Positions 26,170 through 38,386 of a stretch of DNA of 64,000 nt are shown piece by piece. The position numbers were made by a program, and so were the translations under genes. The DNA is from Melanocharis versteri (taxonomy: Eukaryota; Chordata; Aves; Passeriformes; Melanocharitidae): assembly GCA_013397845.1 (NCBI GenBank), contig VZTG01009141.1:179893-243892 (forward strand), written 5' to 3'. Each line of letters begins with the position of its first letter. Positions within the stretch are counted from its first letter, which is position 1. Under the pieces are notes generated by a model. The model was not told the origin of the DNA, searched no databases, and saw only the letters and a program-made list of their open reading frames with translations.

Positions 26170-26418
26170 TTGGCCTTGGCCCTGTGCTCTCTCATTAACG
26201 TTATTTTGCTAATGTTTATTTAGGTTTTAGTGGTCCCTCCTGGGTTTGAAGAAGTAGATTTTTTTTTCTGGTGGAAAATTCCGAGCAGGGCTTTTATATG
26301 CGGAGTGTTGGAACAGTCAGACCTCCATGGAATCAGCTGCTGTCCTGTGCCATGGGCTGCATGGACCTGGGCAAGAATGGCCATCAAACCCCAGGATTTC
26401 ACCTCAGCAGCTGTTGAC

Positions 26419-26535
26419 CCATCCCTGGAAGTGCCCAAGGCCGGCTTGGAGCAACCTGGGCTACTGGAAGGTGTCCCTGCCCATGGCAGGGGGTGGAATG
26501 AGATGGGCTTGAAGGTCTTTCCAACCTATTCTGGG
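26419..26535 (+). repeat. CR1 LINE 3' end, short fragment
   Basis: CCATCCCTGGAAGTGCCCAA is followed by GGAAGGTGTCCCTGCCCATG and a shortened CTTTCCAACCTATTCTGGG tail. Confidence 0.88.
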
Positions 26536-29500
26536 TTTAATTCTGGTTCCGTGTGGTAGAACCAACATCTGCATCTCGTTCTTAATACTGGAATTAAGAA
26601 GCTTCCTCTAGGTGAGGCTAAGTTACTAAACGGAGGTTTTAAAATAGCCAAGGATCCTCTTGGAGTTCGTGCTTTAGTGTAGTAGTAGAAATAAAAACCC
26701 AAGAAATGAGGGGGGGGAAAAAAAAAATGAAGACTTCCGTTGTGGCAAAGTAAACATCGCGAAGAAAATGCAGCTTGAACGATCTTCTTGGTGCACGTTT
26801 TAAAAAAGAGACGAGTGACACCACGAATGTTTGGAGCTTTTGATCAGTGATGCAGAAACGAAACGAGCAGCACGTGCGACTGTGATTAATTATTGACAGA
26901 AGTCGTTCCTTGCATGTGTGGAGCCCGTGGTGGGACGTGAAGGCTGAGTTCACTGGAATTCCAGAGCCGGGCAGTAACGCAAACAAGACCCCAGTTGATC
27001 AGCTCCATCCATGTGGTTCTGTTTATTATGCAAATCTCTTCCAATGTGTTTAAATCAACATGTGGTGGAAAGGGGGCTGCAGCTTCAGCAGAGGATTTTT
27101 GTGCGCTGCACAATTTGGGCTCTGCTTGCTCCAGTTTGATGGATCCAGCGGTTCATGCTGTAGCTGTAAGTTAATTTTCTCTAGTTAGGAAAATAAGGCA
27201 AATCCCCAGACCTGTTTGTGATGTTCCATCTGCGAGGATTTGACCTTTTCACTTTAACTGCTGTGGGTTTTGGGATTAACTTGGGATAAATGACTCCTTC
27301 CTGAGGCATTCCTAGAAACAAAATTGGCTAGAGGGTGCTTCCACATGCATCCCAGTGATGGCACACAAACCTCGCCCTGCTGAAGAGACCAGGTGTTATT
27401 TCATGCCACGTTCTGTGTTTAGCTGTTATTAGTCCTTGTAAACATGCCAGGTGTAAAGGAATCTCATAGATCTCCTAATAGAAATTTGTTGGTTTTATTT
27501 TTTTTTTTTAAAGGGCACTGGAAGACTTTATGTAAATTAATTGCAAGTCGAGGATAGTAGTAATGGGAAATTTTAGTTTAAATTAATTGGGCTGAGGTCA
27601 AACTTTTTTCTTTTTTTCCCCTCCCTTTTAACAGCATATTTTGGTGATAAAATGGAATTTCAACTGTTCTCAAGTATTTTGGACACCTAAAACCTGTGTG
27701 TGGGGCAGGAACCAAGGGCTTAGCAAAAAAGGCAAGGTAGCTTTGTCAAGAAGTCTAGCACCTTGTCAAGTGAATTTTATTTTTTTATATTGCTAGTCTG
27801 GATTGAGATGCTTATATTGCCCATATGGAGGGTCCTTGAGATCTGAGAGTTTTGGAAGGTCCTGGTGTGGGGTTTTGGTGCATTTTGAGGAATAAATCCA
27901 CGTCCTCGGGCTGGGTCCCCCTTCCTCTCTGCAGCTGCCCTCCTTCTGCTTTGTCTCTTGGCCTCTGTGCTTTCTGGAATTTTAGCTTTCATTGCCTCCC
28001 TGCTTTGTCCTTTTGGAAAGCACAGATCTTCCAAAATAATGTTTCCAGGTTTTTATTTGAGGGAAAAGCGAGAGGATTTGTGATGTTCTTGTTACCCTTG
28101 TGCTTGGCAGATTGTTCTGCAGTTCTCCAAGTCAGCGGCAGCGATTTGCTCGCTTGTCTTTTTTTAATCTTCTGTGGTGATAAAATCCAGTGGCTCTCTT
28201 TTTATGGAAGCTGGTTGACATTAACAGGGAGCTCTCCCACTTTGTTTCACACACGTAAACCTCCACGAGTCAGGGATAATACCTGCCTGAGCCTGATGGT
28301 TTTCCTTGACTCCTGAGAGTCTGGAGATGAGCTGAAACCTCGTTTTGTTTTTTTGTGCTCCTTCCCAAATCCACAGCAGCTCAGAGCAAACCACGAGAAT
28401 CTATAGTTTCCTGTTAGGACAGTGCAGTTTTTCCCAATACCCCATCTAAAGCTCCCCATTCCATTGCTCCCTGTCTGGGAAAACATCCTAGGCCAAGCTG
28501 TGGTCCCTTTGGAATGCTTTAATTGTGAGCAGGTCTCGGTGCAGTGTTCCCAAATGGAAATTGCTGCTTCTTTTGTCTCCCATCTCAAGATTTTGTCACC
28601 TGGGTGTGGTACAGACAGGTTTTCTTGGGGGGTTTTGATCCAGTGGGACTTCAGGTCGTGGAACAGGAGTTGCATGACCACAGAGTCTTCTCTTGCCTTT
28701 CTCTTCTCTTGCATTTCACTCTGAGCCCTTGGTTTTCCAGCTGCCAGTGAGTGTGTGGGAGGCAGCTCATACCTGTACCAAAATACTGATTATTTTCCAT
28801 GTGTTTTCATATAGATGCACACAGGACTCATTCACAGCTGAAACACAAAGCACGTGTTCCATAAAACTGGAGTTTTCCTAATTCACGGCTAATAGGTCTT
28901 TTTGTGATATTGAGGCAAAAGCAATATATTTAATAGACGCTGGAAAATACAAGTTTGCTTCGTGGTTGTTTTTAGATGGGTGCTGGGCAAGCTTGGATGG
29001 TTTCTGAAGTTACTGAGGGTCGCTTCTGGAGTAGGAAATTGCCTCCAATTTTTTTACTCTCGGTATAAAAGATCAAATGAAACAGCTCTCTGCTCCTGCT
29101 GCTGAGTGTATTGGACAGGAAGGAGTGGCCTGCAGGACCTTGGCTTGCTTAAAAACAACATTTGTAGGTGTAACCTTCCACGTGTTACCTCCTGTGGCAT
29201 CAGGAAATGGTTGGGACACCGGGAATCTCAGTGCTGTTTCATTTCTGTGGAGTTGGAGCTGATCTGTTCAGTAGGAGCATCCTGTGCTCCACGGGCATTC
29301 AGCTGGTTTGCGTGGTTCTGGAGAGGTTAAATCAGGATCCACACTGCATTTGGAACAGAAACATCACTGGCTGTTTGCTTACAGCTGACCAGACCTTTGT
29401 GGAAAGAACAAAATGATGGAGGTTTTTAAATACAGAAGAACAGAGCCTTATTTCTGTTCTTTGGTGTGGAATTGTCAGTGAGCCTGGAACCAGGTGCAGC

Positions 29501-30177
29501 CCAAATTTCTGTTGGGAGCAGTGATAAACTTGCCTTTCTTCAAGAAATCAACCCCTGCCCCAAGTAGTTTTTATTTAATTTTATAGTACGTGGCTCTGTG
29601 GTTTACTTCTGCCTATTTTCTGCTACTGAAAAAAAACAGCATGTTTGAGGAATAAAGAGAGATCCCCTACCTGAGCAGGGATGTTCCCACTGACTCTGGT
29701 GGCTGCAGTTGCTGACATATTAAGTGTGATGTGCAGTAGACAATAACACGTTTCAGAACCAGCAAATTTTCCCATTTACCTGGGTGGAGGAGTGACTGCA
29801 GACAGTGGCAGCTGCAGTGGGTGATGTTTAACGTGACAAATCCAGGGCTTTTCCTGTAGGGAAGGAATGTGTTGCTGTGGATGGGAAATGGTTTAACCAG
29901 GGACACACTGGAAGAGCTTTTGCACAAGGGCCTGGAGTTAGTCTGAGCTTGCTGATGATGTAGGTGCACTTGCTGCTGAGAGCAGATGGGTGCAGAATGG
30001 GAATTTCTGGAATTTTTTATGTCATCTCCCCAAACCCACGGTCATGTTGGACTGTCAGCCTCCCGAGATCAGGCGTGGCCTTTGGTCTCACGTTCCCAAA
30101 GCTGTGGTGTGAAATTGTGTGCAGCAGAGCATCCAATGGCATTGTCCTGATGTTGGGAATGTTTTCCTCTTCCACAG

Positions 30178-30236
30178 ATGCCTTTGTAAATAGCCAGGAA
30201 TGGACGCTGAGCCGATCTGTACCGGAGCTGAAAGTG
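30178..30236 (+). CDS. AGAP1: AGAP1 exon 2 (start of GTPase-like domain)
   Basis: Seen: 59 bases between acceptor TTCCACAG and a perfect GTGAGT donor. With the phase-1 base of the previous exon it encodes 20 residues, DAFVNSQEWTLSRSVPELKV, and ends in phase 0. Known: this segment directly precedes the P-loop in AGAP1 and AGAP3 and is nearly identical in both, so on its own it does not separate them. It forms the first beta strand leading into the GTPase-like domain. The DAFVNSQ junction is where alternative N-termini join the common body, which fits the unusual exon upstream. The track of plus-strand open frames runs through this exon by chance, but conservation and splice sites define its edges. 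Confidence 0.97.
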
Positions 30237-30387
30237 GTGAGTTCATGTTTACTCCTGTCTTGGAAAACGTCCTGGGAATGTCACACACAAGTGTGAATCT
30301 TCCATGCTTCATTCGAGCTGCTCCTGGGAAAAAATGCAGAAAGCCATTTTAATAAGTAAAGGATTTTTTCCTCTGCATGTCTATTAT

Positions 30388-30514
30388 AGACTCACAGAGT
30401 TGGGAGGGAGCTTAAAGCTCATCTCATTCCACCCCCAGCCACGGGCAGGGACACCTTCCACTATCCCAGGTTGCTCCAAGCCCCGTCCAACCTGGCCTGG
30501 AACACTTCCAGGGT
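30388..30514 (-). repeat. CR1 LINE 3' end, short reverse fragment
   Basis: It runs from AGACTCACAGAGTTGGGAGG through ACGGGCAGGGACACCTTCCA to CCTGGAACACTTCCAGGG. It begins 151 bases after the exon 2 donor. Confidence 0.88.
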
Positions 30515-31973
30515 TGAGGCTCTCTTTATGAAGATGATGTATATTCAATATTTGTAATGGTACTTCAAAGACCTCTCAGTATTTTATTGCTGTTTGCATT
30601 TGTTCTGCTCCATGAACCTGCTTCCGAGGGGGATCTTCTCAGCAGTGGGCAGTGGAAATTAGCAGCTGATGTGTAAAGCTCATTTTATCTCCCCATAAGA
30701 AGTTTTCATGATTTCTTCAAGGACCGAATGGCTTTTCTCCCTCTCTTTAAAGAATTTAAACTTTTCCCAGGTCTGAGTTTGATAGCAGTGTTTTATGGAG
30801 CTGAGGGAATCTGCAAGGCCACGCTTAACAGGATAAATGCACTTAGGCAGGCATTTTAATGGGAGCAGCATCCTCACAGCTACAGCTCTGTGGCTGTTTC
30901 AATTTTAGCAGTGCTCAAGGCGAGTACAAGAAAAATCTGGCAGCCAGTGGATGCAACTCCCTGATACAGGAAGGGCCACCAGGTTTTGTTAAACAGATGG
31001 TGTCACGTGGAAGAGCCCAAATGCCTCACACAGTGGAGCACCAGGGGTTCAGGACTGGGAGGTGTTGGTTGGATAGGAGTCCAGCACCGTTAGCTGGCTT
31101 ATCCTGGGCTTCCTTGCACATCCCTTCCCCTCCTCTGAGCCCTGCTAATTCACAGCACCCACCAAGAAAATTGGGAATTGCAGGTGAGAGCAGAGCTGCA
31201 GCTACTCCATGTTGTAATTCAGAACACAAACGATTCCCAAGCACCAGGTGATGATCTCAGGGTACATTTTTCTCTTGTGATACCTTGGCTGCATCATGTG
31301 AGTGCTTACCTTGGGTATCTTGCCCCTGTTTTGTCTGAACCAGGGGTAGGAAAACAGATTTCAGCTGCGTGGCTGCTGCAGAGAATTGATTTGCAGTGGT
31401 CAGCGTGCCACAAGACAGCTGTCCAAGGGTAAAAGCAGAACTTGTGCTGTTACAAAAATAATAATTTGATTATAGAGCACTGCAAATGATGGAAGCCAGC
31501 AGCACCAGCTGTGCCTGTGAACTTGTGCTCCAGCAGGAAGGGCAAATTAGGAAGCCCAGCTGAAATCTGCTCTGCCCTTCCTGCACATCTGCCCTCGGGG
31601 AGGGGTTGGGGCTGGGAGTCACCTCTGTGTCATTCCCTCACTTCAGCCTCATCCTCGTGCTCCTCATGGCTGAGGAGCACCAGGGCCACGTTAAATGGAG
31701 AGTTGTCCTCCTCAGATCGAGGTGGTTGGTTGGTATTTTAATTAAGATTTAATTAATATTGATTTATTTCTGGAGTGGCTGTCGTTGCACCCTTTGGGCT
31801 CTGCAGGATTTCGAAGGGAACAGAAACTGGCTCTGGGAGAGCAGAGGAAGCCCGCAGGGCTGCAATAAAGGAAGGAGGTGTTTTTCAGCGTGCTTTTGAG
31901 GAGAGAACACCAGTCTGTGCCTCCTTTTTTTAGCAACACGAGGCTTGGTTTCTTTCCAGTGCTCAGAAGGGTT

Positions 31974-32099
31974 TTCAAGGCCACCTTGGAGGGGGTTTGG
32001 AGCAACCTGGGACAGTGGAAGGTGTCCCTGCCCATGGCAGGGGTGGCACTGGATGAGCTTTAAGGTCCCTTCCAACCCAAACCAGTCTGGGATGCTGTA
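31974..32099 (+). repeat. CR1 LINE 3' end, short fragment
   Basis: It contains TTTGGAGCAACCTGGGACAG, GGAAGGTGTCCCTGCCCATG and CCTTCCAACCCAAACCAGTC, with a GGGATGCTGTAAT tail. Confidence 0.88.
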
Positions 32100-33887
32100 A
32101 TTGGTTCCTGCTGATCCAATGCTTCAGTTTTACTTATGGATTTTGATGCTTTTATTGTGGTCAAGAGCGTGGTGAAACCACCTTTGATATTCCTGGGTCC
32201 TGTTTATTCAAATGTTAAATAAGGATGTGTTAGGCAGGATAAAGATGAGAGATTTCTGGATAAAATCACTGAATTTTTTTGCAAAAAAAAAAGCAAAGTG
32301 CAGTCAGGCTCCTCTCCTGGACAGCTTTAAAATGCCAAGTGCCATCAATAGAGTTTGTGATTTTTCCCAACAGGCTTTAGGAGGAGTGGGCAAAGTGGCT
32401 TGGGTTTGTTTTACAGCATGTCTGGCACATGCAAATAAATGATTCAGTGTTGCACAAGTCAGAACTGAAAAGAGCAGTGAGTTGTAGCTGAATTTTCTCC
32501 TCCCTGAGCTGGGTTAGGGTGGTATTTTTGTTCCCTAACATGCTTGTCATAACTCAGTGCATTTCAGACATATCCATAAATAAATGGAGATGACTTGGGT
32601 TGTTTGTGTATAAAACAGGGGAGAGAGGAATATGACTGCTGTGAAAACAGCCTGGCATTTTTGTCATACTGTGGGGGATCAGCCTTAAAGCAAATATTAA
32701 TGCTGATGAAGAGAGAAACCGTATCAGAAGTCAGATTTTTTTTTTTTCCAGTGTAGAATTTATTGCTCCCAGTTTGTAGGAATGTGTCAGAGAACCTGAA
32801 GTGCTGTCAAATGGGGTATCCTGGTATGACCTTTGGGATATTTAAAAAAATAAAAACATAAAATTGTATTCTTGAATCATTTGATGTTTTTCAAATATTG
32901 GGGGTCTCTGGATAGAATAAGACATCCCAGCCATGGGATGTTGCCTCTCACTGGATCCCCAAGTTGATGCTTTTTTGTTGTCCCTGGCAAGTTGCAGTTT
33001 TGGCACACTCGTAATAGAAAATAACATTAATTTCCATCACTTGCAAGTGAAGGTTTCACTGGAAAACTGTGTCTTGGCCAAACGTATTGACCATTAAAAA
33101 TACAGTTCAGCTGTCACACACTAAGCTAACTATTTTTCAGTGCTGGTGAATCCTGAACAGGGCGGATTTTGTACATTGTTGTAGGCAAAAGAAAGTGGGA
33201 AGGAACTTCTCCTTGGGAAGTTTTGTATGGAAAAGGAATTGGTGTCAGGTGAGGAGAAGAGGTGTAAAGGCCACGCTGTTTACACCCAGGGTTCCCTCAG
33301 CTATTAATGGTTTTGTGGAGTGAGTGGGAGCAGACAGATTTACTGCAGTTCATGGGCATATAGCAGAGGGAAAAGTCATTAATTTGAGAGGCTGTTTCAT
33401 GTTCTGGGGGTGAGGGACATGTGCTAGAGATGTGATTTTCTTCCTGTGCCTCATCTCCCCTGCTGCCCACGCTGTGGGATCAGCCCGAGGCGCGGGGGAA
33501 TTTGGGGTGTGTGGGGTGCCAGCACACGTGGCTGGGTGCTGTTTTTGGTGAGGAGGGTGATTTCCTGCCAGTTAGGATCAGGAAGATGGGGTAGGGAATG
33601 TGCAGTGGTGTGCAGCTCGCTCCCCCTGCCCCGGGCAGATCTGCAGAGTTCATCTCTCCTGGGACATTCTGCTCTGAGCCTCTGGTGAGGGTCAAGCAAG
33701 CAGCAGAGAACAGAGCAGGCTGGGCTGCTTTCAGAGGGGGAAAGAAGTTCCCATTGCCTCCCCCAGGAACGGGGGAGCACGATTCCTCAGCTCCATGCAC
33801 CCTTTTATAGCCACAAACCCCAAATAACTTAAAGTCTTTTGGCATTTGAGCACCTCCAGGAAGAAAACTGCTGTGGGGCTGGGCTGA

Positions 33888-34048
33888 AATGCTTCCCTGT
33901 GAGGGTGGGGAGGCCCTGGCACAGGCTGCCCCATCCCTGGAAGTGTCCAAGGCCAGGTTGGACACAGCTTGGAGCACCCTGGGATAGTGGGAGGTGGTGG
34001 AACAAGACGATCTTGAAGGTCCTTTCCACCCCAAACCACTCTGCCATT
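33888..34048 (+). repeat. CR1 LINE 3' fragment
   Basis: GAGGGTGGGGAGGCCCTGGC, CCATCCCTGGAAGTGTCCAA and GGTCCTTTCCACCCCAAACC are present. An internal deletion removes the GTGCCCAGAGAAGCTGTGG part. It ends about 156 bases before the exon 3 acceptor. Confidence 0.88.
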
Positions 34049-34204
34049 TCCTTTATCTCTTCACGTATTTTGCACCGTGTCTGCTCTTTGAGGTGTTACT
34101 TCTGCATGGAGATTTTGCTTGAACACACTGCTTTTTACAGGGATTAACTGCAGTTGAATTCTTTGTTCCTCTTTTTTCTTTTTTTCCCATATTTTTAATT
34201 CCAG

Positions 34205-34292
34205 GGGATCGTGGGTAACCTGGCGAGTGGGAAGTCTGCGCTGGTGCACCGGTACCTGACGGGCACCTATGTCCAGGAGGAGTCACCCGAAG
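34205..34292 (+). CDS. AGAP1: AGAP1 exon 3 (P-loop and switch-I-like loop)
   Basis: Seen: 88 bases after acceptor ATTCCAG and before donor GTAGGT, phase 0 in and phase 1 out, encoding GIVGNLASGKSALVHRYLTG followed by TYVQEESPE. GNLASGKS is a GxxxxGKS P-loop, which in Ras-like proteins binds the nucleotide phosphates. YVQEESPE sits where Ras switch I would be. Known: AGAP1 has GNLASGK here while AGAP3 has GNLSSGK, which is one reason for the AGAP1 call. AGAP1 stimulates GTP hydrolysis by Arf1 and acts on endosomal AP-3 traffic. Its GTPase-like domain is thought to be regulatory. The phase-1 end is the join where the candidate microexon at 34972 could be added. Confidence 0.98.
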
Positions 34293-34971
34293 GTAGGTGC
34301 CTGCACAAATCCCACTCTTTATTTCCCCCCCACAAACTACATCCTTATTCATTTTGGGTCATGCAGAAATCAATTAGAAAAAAAAAAAAAAAAAAAATCC
34401 CATTTGCTGCTTCAAAATCCGTGGAGATTTTTGCTTTCATGTTCTCCAGGCCGAGCTAAGTATGTACAATAACTGTAGATTTTCCATGACTCCTTAGCAT
34501 CCTTTAAATACTTTGGCCCCCAGTGTGTGTCCACATGGGAATTAGTCCTGATGGAGAGGAGTTGGCTGCTCTCTGTAGTGCTGCTGCTTTCACTTGGGCT
34601 GTTGAAAGCCACAATCACTGTCTGTGGTGGTGGATTTCTGTACAATCAGGATGTTGGGAGAATAAAAAAACGTCACCAGCCTAAACTTAAAGGTGTAACT
34701 TGCTGATTGTTTAATACATTAAATATTTGGTCTTTTTAAAAATGTTCTTGTGGCATAGAAAATTAATTTGTACGCTGTAGTGTTTAACATTAATCCGAGT
34801 TTGTAGCTTGAAATCAAAAATATCACAGTACCTTATCGAGGTGTATCTTGCAGTAAATACTTTTTTGCTTATTTTTCTTTATCTGTTCTCCTTATGAACT
34901 TTTAAATCCAACTCTGAGACACTGAATTTCTGGTTCCTTCTTTTCCTTACTGGCTGTTCCCTTCTTTGCAG

Positions 34972-34983
34972 ATATGGATGCAG
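34972..34983 (+). CDS. AGAP1: Candidate 12-nt microexon of AGAP1
   Basis: Seen: a long pyrimidine tract, TTCTGGTTCCTTCTTTTCC and then GTTCCCTTCTTTGCAG, is followed by ATATGGATGCAG and a good donor GTAACT. Inserted between exons 3 and 4 (phase 1 on both sides) the 12 bases keep the frame and read G|AT ATG GAT GCA G|GT, adding Asp-Met-Asp-Ala between the SPE and GGRFKKE residues. Known: neuronal microexons of 3-27 nt usually preserve frame, sit next to functional loops and carry a TGC motif close to the acceptor, as in CTTTGCAG here. Inferred: a regulated insertion beside the switch-I-like loop of the GTPase-like domain. The alternative is a chance pair of splice-like sites. I did not confirm it against any transcript. 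Confidence 0.5.
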
Positions 34984-35988
34984 GTAACTATACATTGTCT
35001 TCATGGCAGCTCTCGTTTTGAAGGGACAGATGGTGGTTTCTGTACTAGAGTGTTTTTTTCCCCCCCTTGTTTTGTGTATCATTTTGAGTTGTTTCCTTTT
35101 GATTTCAAGTCTTTAGTGCATCTCACTGTTGTTGTCTCTTGCTGTAGTTGTCTCTCCAGCAGTAGTTTGTAGTTTCATGCATCTCTGATAACATTTGTTT
35201 CTGATTAACTCTTCCCACGGGAAGCTGGTTTAGCTTGGCAGTTGGCATTTTAACAGCCTGGAATTGTAGTTAAAAGGGGAGGAGAGGGGAGGGATGGACA
35301 AGGCTTTTTCTGTGGGGTTGCACTGACACGGAGGTCTTGCAGTTTCTGAGTTTGCCTCGAATGTTTTTGCTGGTTTGTAGCTGGAACTGACAATAATAAT
35401 TGATGGCAGCAATTGAGAAGTGTGTGGATCGTGCTTCTGGGTGCTGATAGTGAGAAATGCTGATACAGGGTGGAGTGTCACTGGGTACAGCAAATCTTCA
35501 GCAAAAATCACTGTCTTGACAGATCTCTTCCCTCACTTCATGAACAGAAGATATTTGTTTTGGTTTTTTTTCCCCTGGAAGATTCAAATCTACTGACTGT
35601 TGGCAGGGCTAACCCTCCTCTCCTCCTGAAGGATGAATATTTTAGGTGATATTCCTTGGGAGTGTTGCCATCTGTCCTCTTTGTCTGGAAGGATTTTTTA
35701 TTTACAGTGCTTGAGTGACGTTGTGACTGTTTTTCCTGAAAGGATTAGATGACAAAAGCAGTGTCAAATCATTTCTCTGCACATAAGTGTGCCTGACAAG
35801 CCTCACTAATGACACTGTTGCATTTCATTAACAGGAGGAAAACTGGAATAATTAAGAGCTCTCATTCGCCTTGCGAGGGATAAGGTCAAGGTTTCCAATC
35901 AAGTTGGCATTAAAGGAAATTCAGCCCATATAAACTACCCTCAGCAAACATCTGTAGGGGTGATTTAGTAGTGTTTTACTCCTCTGTC

Positions 35989-36118
35989 AGAGAATCTCAG
36001 CACCACAGGATGGTTTGGGGTGGAAGGGACTTTAAAGCTCACCCCATCCCACCCCCTGCCACGGGCAGGGACACTTCCACTGCCCCAGGTTGCTCCAACC
36101 TGGCCTTGAGCACTTTTA
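35989..36118 (-). repeat. CR1 LINE 3' end, short reverse fragment
   Basis: AGAATCTCAGCACCACAGGA is followed by CACCCCCTGCCACGGGCAGG, CACTGCCCCAGGTTGCTCC and CCTGGCCTTGAGCACTTTT. Confidence 0.88.
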
Positions 36119-38286
36119 GGTCCTTCAAACAAGTCCCTGGAAAAGCAAGTTGTAATCCTTCATGTGGGAGACCCTTGTGGATCCTCCCCTCTTCCTTTCC
36201 TGAGGGGCTGCAAAGGTGCCAGGTGGTTAAATTGGATAGAGAAGAGGATGTGTGTTGGGTGTAAAGGTGTCAGCTGCTTGATCAGTTAAGAAAAAACCTG
36301 AGTTTACAGGCTTGGAATGGCTTCCTAACAGCAAAATTTATCAGGCATCATAAAATCAGTGCCTAATGGGTGAAGTGATGGATATTTGCTTCATGTGGAA
36401 GTGGTGATTAGGGCCAGGGAATGCTATTTCTGCTCTCCTTTGCCTTCCAAATTGCTACAATTACCACAAAACCTGCCCTGCATCGGGCAAGTGCCACGTC
36501 TCCTGGAGGCCTTGAAGGCTTCAGCGTGGCAGTAAATGAATTTTAACTATGCAAAGATGGTTTCAGGTTTCCTTCAGCTCTCGGAGTGAGAGATTTCTCG
36601 TGCTGCCCACCACCACCTCCCTGCCACGAGGAGGAATCCTGCACTCCACAGTGGAAAGGAGTTTCCTCTCACTGCCTGCCCCAGTTTTTATTTCTGTTCA
36701 GGACTTCTCAGTCCCTGAGGTGTTGTTTGTAACTTGCAAACCTTTGTTTTCTCAAAGAATAAGTTTTTATTAGGGAGAAGAATGGCCTTGAGGCTCTTCC
36801 TTTGCATATTTAACATACACTCAGCCGTGCTCCTGGGTGACACATTTTAAATCAGATTTAAGAAAAGCAGCAATGTGTTAGCCTGTAGTAAGTGAGAATT
36901 TCGGTATTCTGGGACTTTCAGGGTTTTTTTCTGTGATGATACAACAAGGAAATGATGGGAAATCAGGAATCCTAGGGATTTGTGATCTTCTAAGGACCTT
37001 CTAAGTGATTGGAAGAAAAACTACTACTGCTGGGTGTTTTACCTGCTGAAACAACAAGGAAGGTGTGGGAAATGTGGTGTCTTTATTTCCCCCCATCTGA
37101 AATGTAACTCTGCCTGTAGGAGCAAAGTGAAATGTGTGGTGTGTGTGGAATTTGAGACCGAATTCTTTGCAGACCAAGGTGAACTGAAGTTTACAGGAGC
37201 AGCGAGTGTCAGGAGGATTCTGTTACTGTTTGGGTTTTGTTTCCAAAAAGCCACGGAGGTGTGAAACATGGCTTAAAGGCTTTTCCACATCTCTGGCATG
37301 TCTGTGAATATTTTAAGTCATGTCATGATTATTTCAGTACTTTTTTTTTTCAGTGAGTCTAATGAAACAAAAAAAAGACTGACAAATTCTGGTCCAGAGT
37401 GTCTCAGCTGGGATGACAAAAAAGGTTTTTTCCTCCACATACTTGGGGACATATTTAAGAATTATTTATTCATTTCACGTGGAATAATTATTTTTAGTGT
37501 TTTAAAAAGCATAAAAGCCATCCACCATCCCAACCTGAGGCAGCAAGTAGTTGCAGTCAGTGGAGGTTTCATCTCTCTTTGTGGAGGAACTTTAAAATAA
37601 AAATGAAATTTTCCCCCAGTAAAAGGTACAGAATAAAGCCTTGAATGTGTTCTTCAGAAAGCTGTGATCATTTACTCTTTCCAAAATAGTGTAAAATTAT
37701 TTTTAGGTCAATTGCAGCCTCCACCACGTAACTTTTTTCAGTACCACAGGGAGCAGTGGATCACCTGAATGGCAGGAATGGTCATAAACCAGCAGGAATG
37801 GTCATGTTTATTATTCAAATACGAAATGAAGTGTCACCCTCAGCCTTCCCTTTGAAGCATGCCACGGAAGCATCATGAAAATAAGTTGCCAGCCTGTAAC
37901 AAAAACATGCCTTGATGATCCTCAAGCCTTTTCCATCCGGATTCTGATGCTGTGTAGAAATCACATTTTGAGGGATGGATGTCCATGTTTTTCAGTTTAT
38001 CTCGAGTAACTATTTCTGTCTGATGCTTCCTCAGCGAAGGGTAATTATGCAAGGAGGATTGAGGAAGAGTGCTTTGAAATTTCAGCTGCTTTCGTTGCCA
38101 TCCTCTTAAGAGATTTTCTCCTGGTCACAGACCCTTACACAATATGTATGCAGAAAGTTCAGGTGTAATCTGTTAACTGGGATGACCTTCCAGGTGTCTT
38201 CATTGTGATCCTGGGCTGAATCCAAGAGGGGTGGACCTGGTTCACCTGGGGGAAAAAAAAAAGCAGAGGGATAAAAAAAGACTCTT

Positions 38287-38386
38287 CATCCCTGGAAGTG
38301 TTCAAGGCCAGGCTTGGAGCAACCTGGGATAGTGGAATGGGATGGGCTTTAAAGTCCCTTCCAGCCCAAACCCCTCTGGGATTCTT
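38287..38386 (+). repeat. CR1 LINE 3' end, short fragment
   Basis: CATCCCTGGAAGTGTTCAAG and GGCTTTAAAGTCCCTTCCAG are present. The GGTGTCCCTGCCCATGG block between them is deleted. Confidence 0.85.

Larger units (their letters stand above)
437..30177 (+). other. AGAP1: AGAP1 intron (29.7 kb)
   Basis: This intron joins the long N-terminal exon to the exon starting DAFVNSQ. It starts with GTGCCC, a poor donor, and ends TTCCACAG. It holds about ten CR1 fragments, the minisatellite at 19151-19446, the microsatellite at 9924-9958 and the local duplication at 25859-26169. The stretches 720-2490, 5310-8330, 8620-15360, 16750-21190, 22010-24570, 24675-26415 and 26540-30177 show no gene I can support. 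They are ordinary AT-leaning intron with scattered homopolymers, although 5900-6330 has the look of conserved non-coding DNA. Confidence 0.85.
30237..34204 (+). other. AGAP1: AGAP1 intron (4.0 kb)
   Basis: GTGAGT donor and a pyrimidine-rich TTTTTAATTCCAG acceptor. It holds CR1 copies at 30388-30514, 31974-32099 and 33888-34048 and a perfect 10-bp inverted repeat at 31657-31680. The rest shows no gene. Confidence 0.9.

Noticed and set aside
437..30177. Canonical short N-terminal exon of AGAP1 (starting MNYQQQ)
   Set aside because: I looked for it in the first intron and did not recognise it; it may lie upstream of the window.
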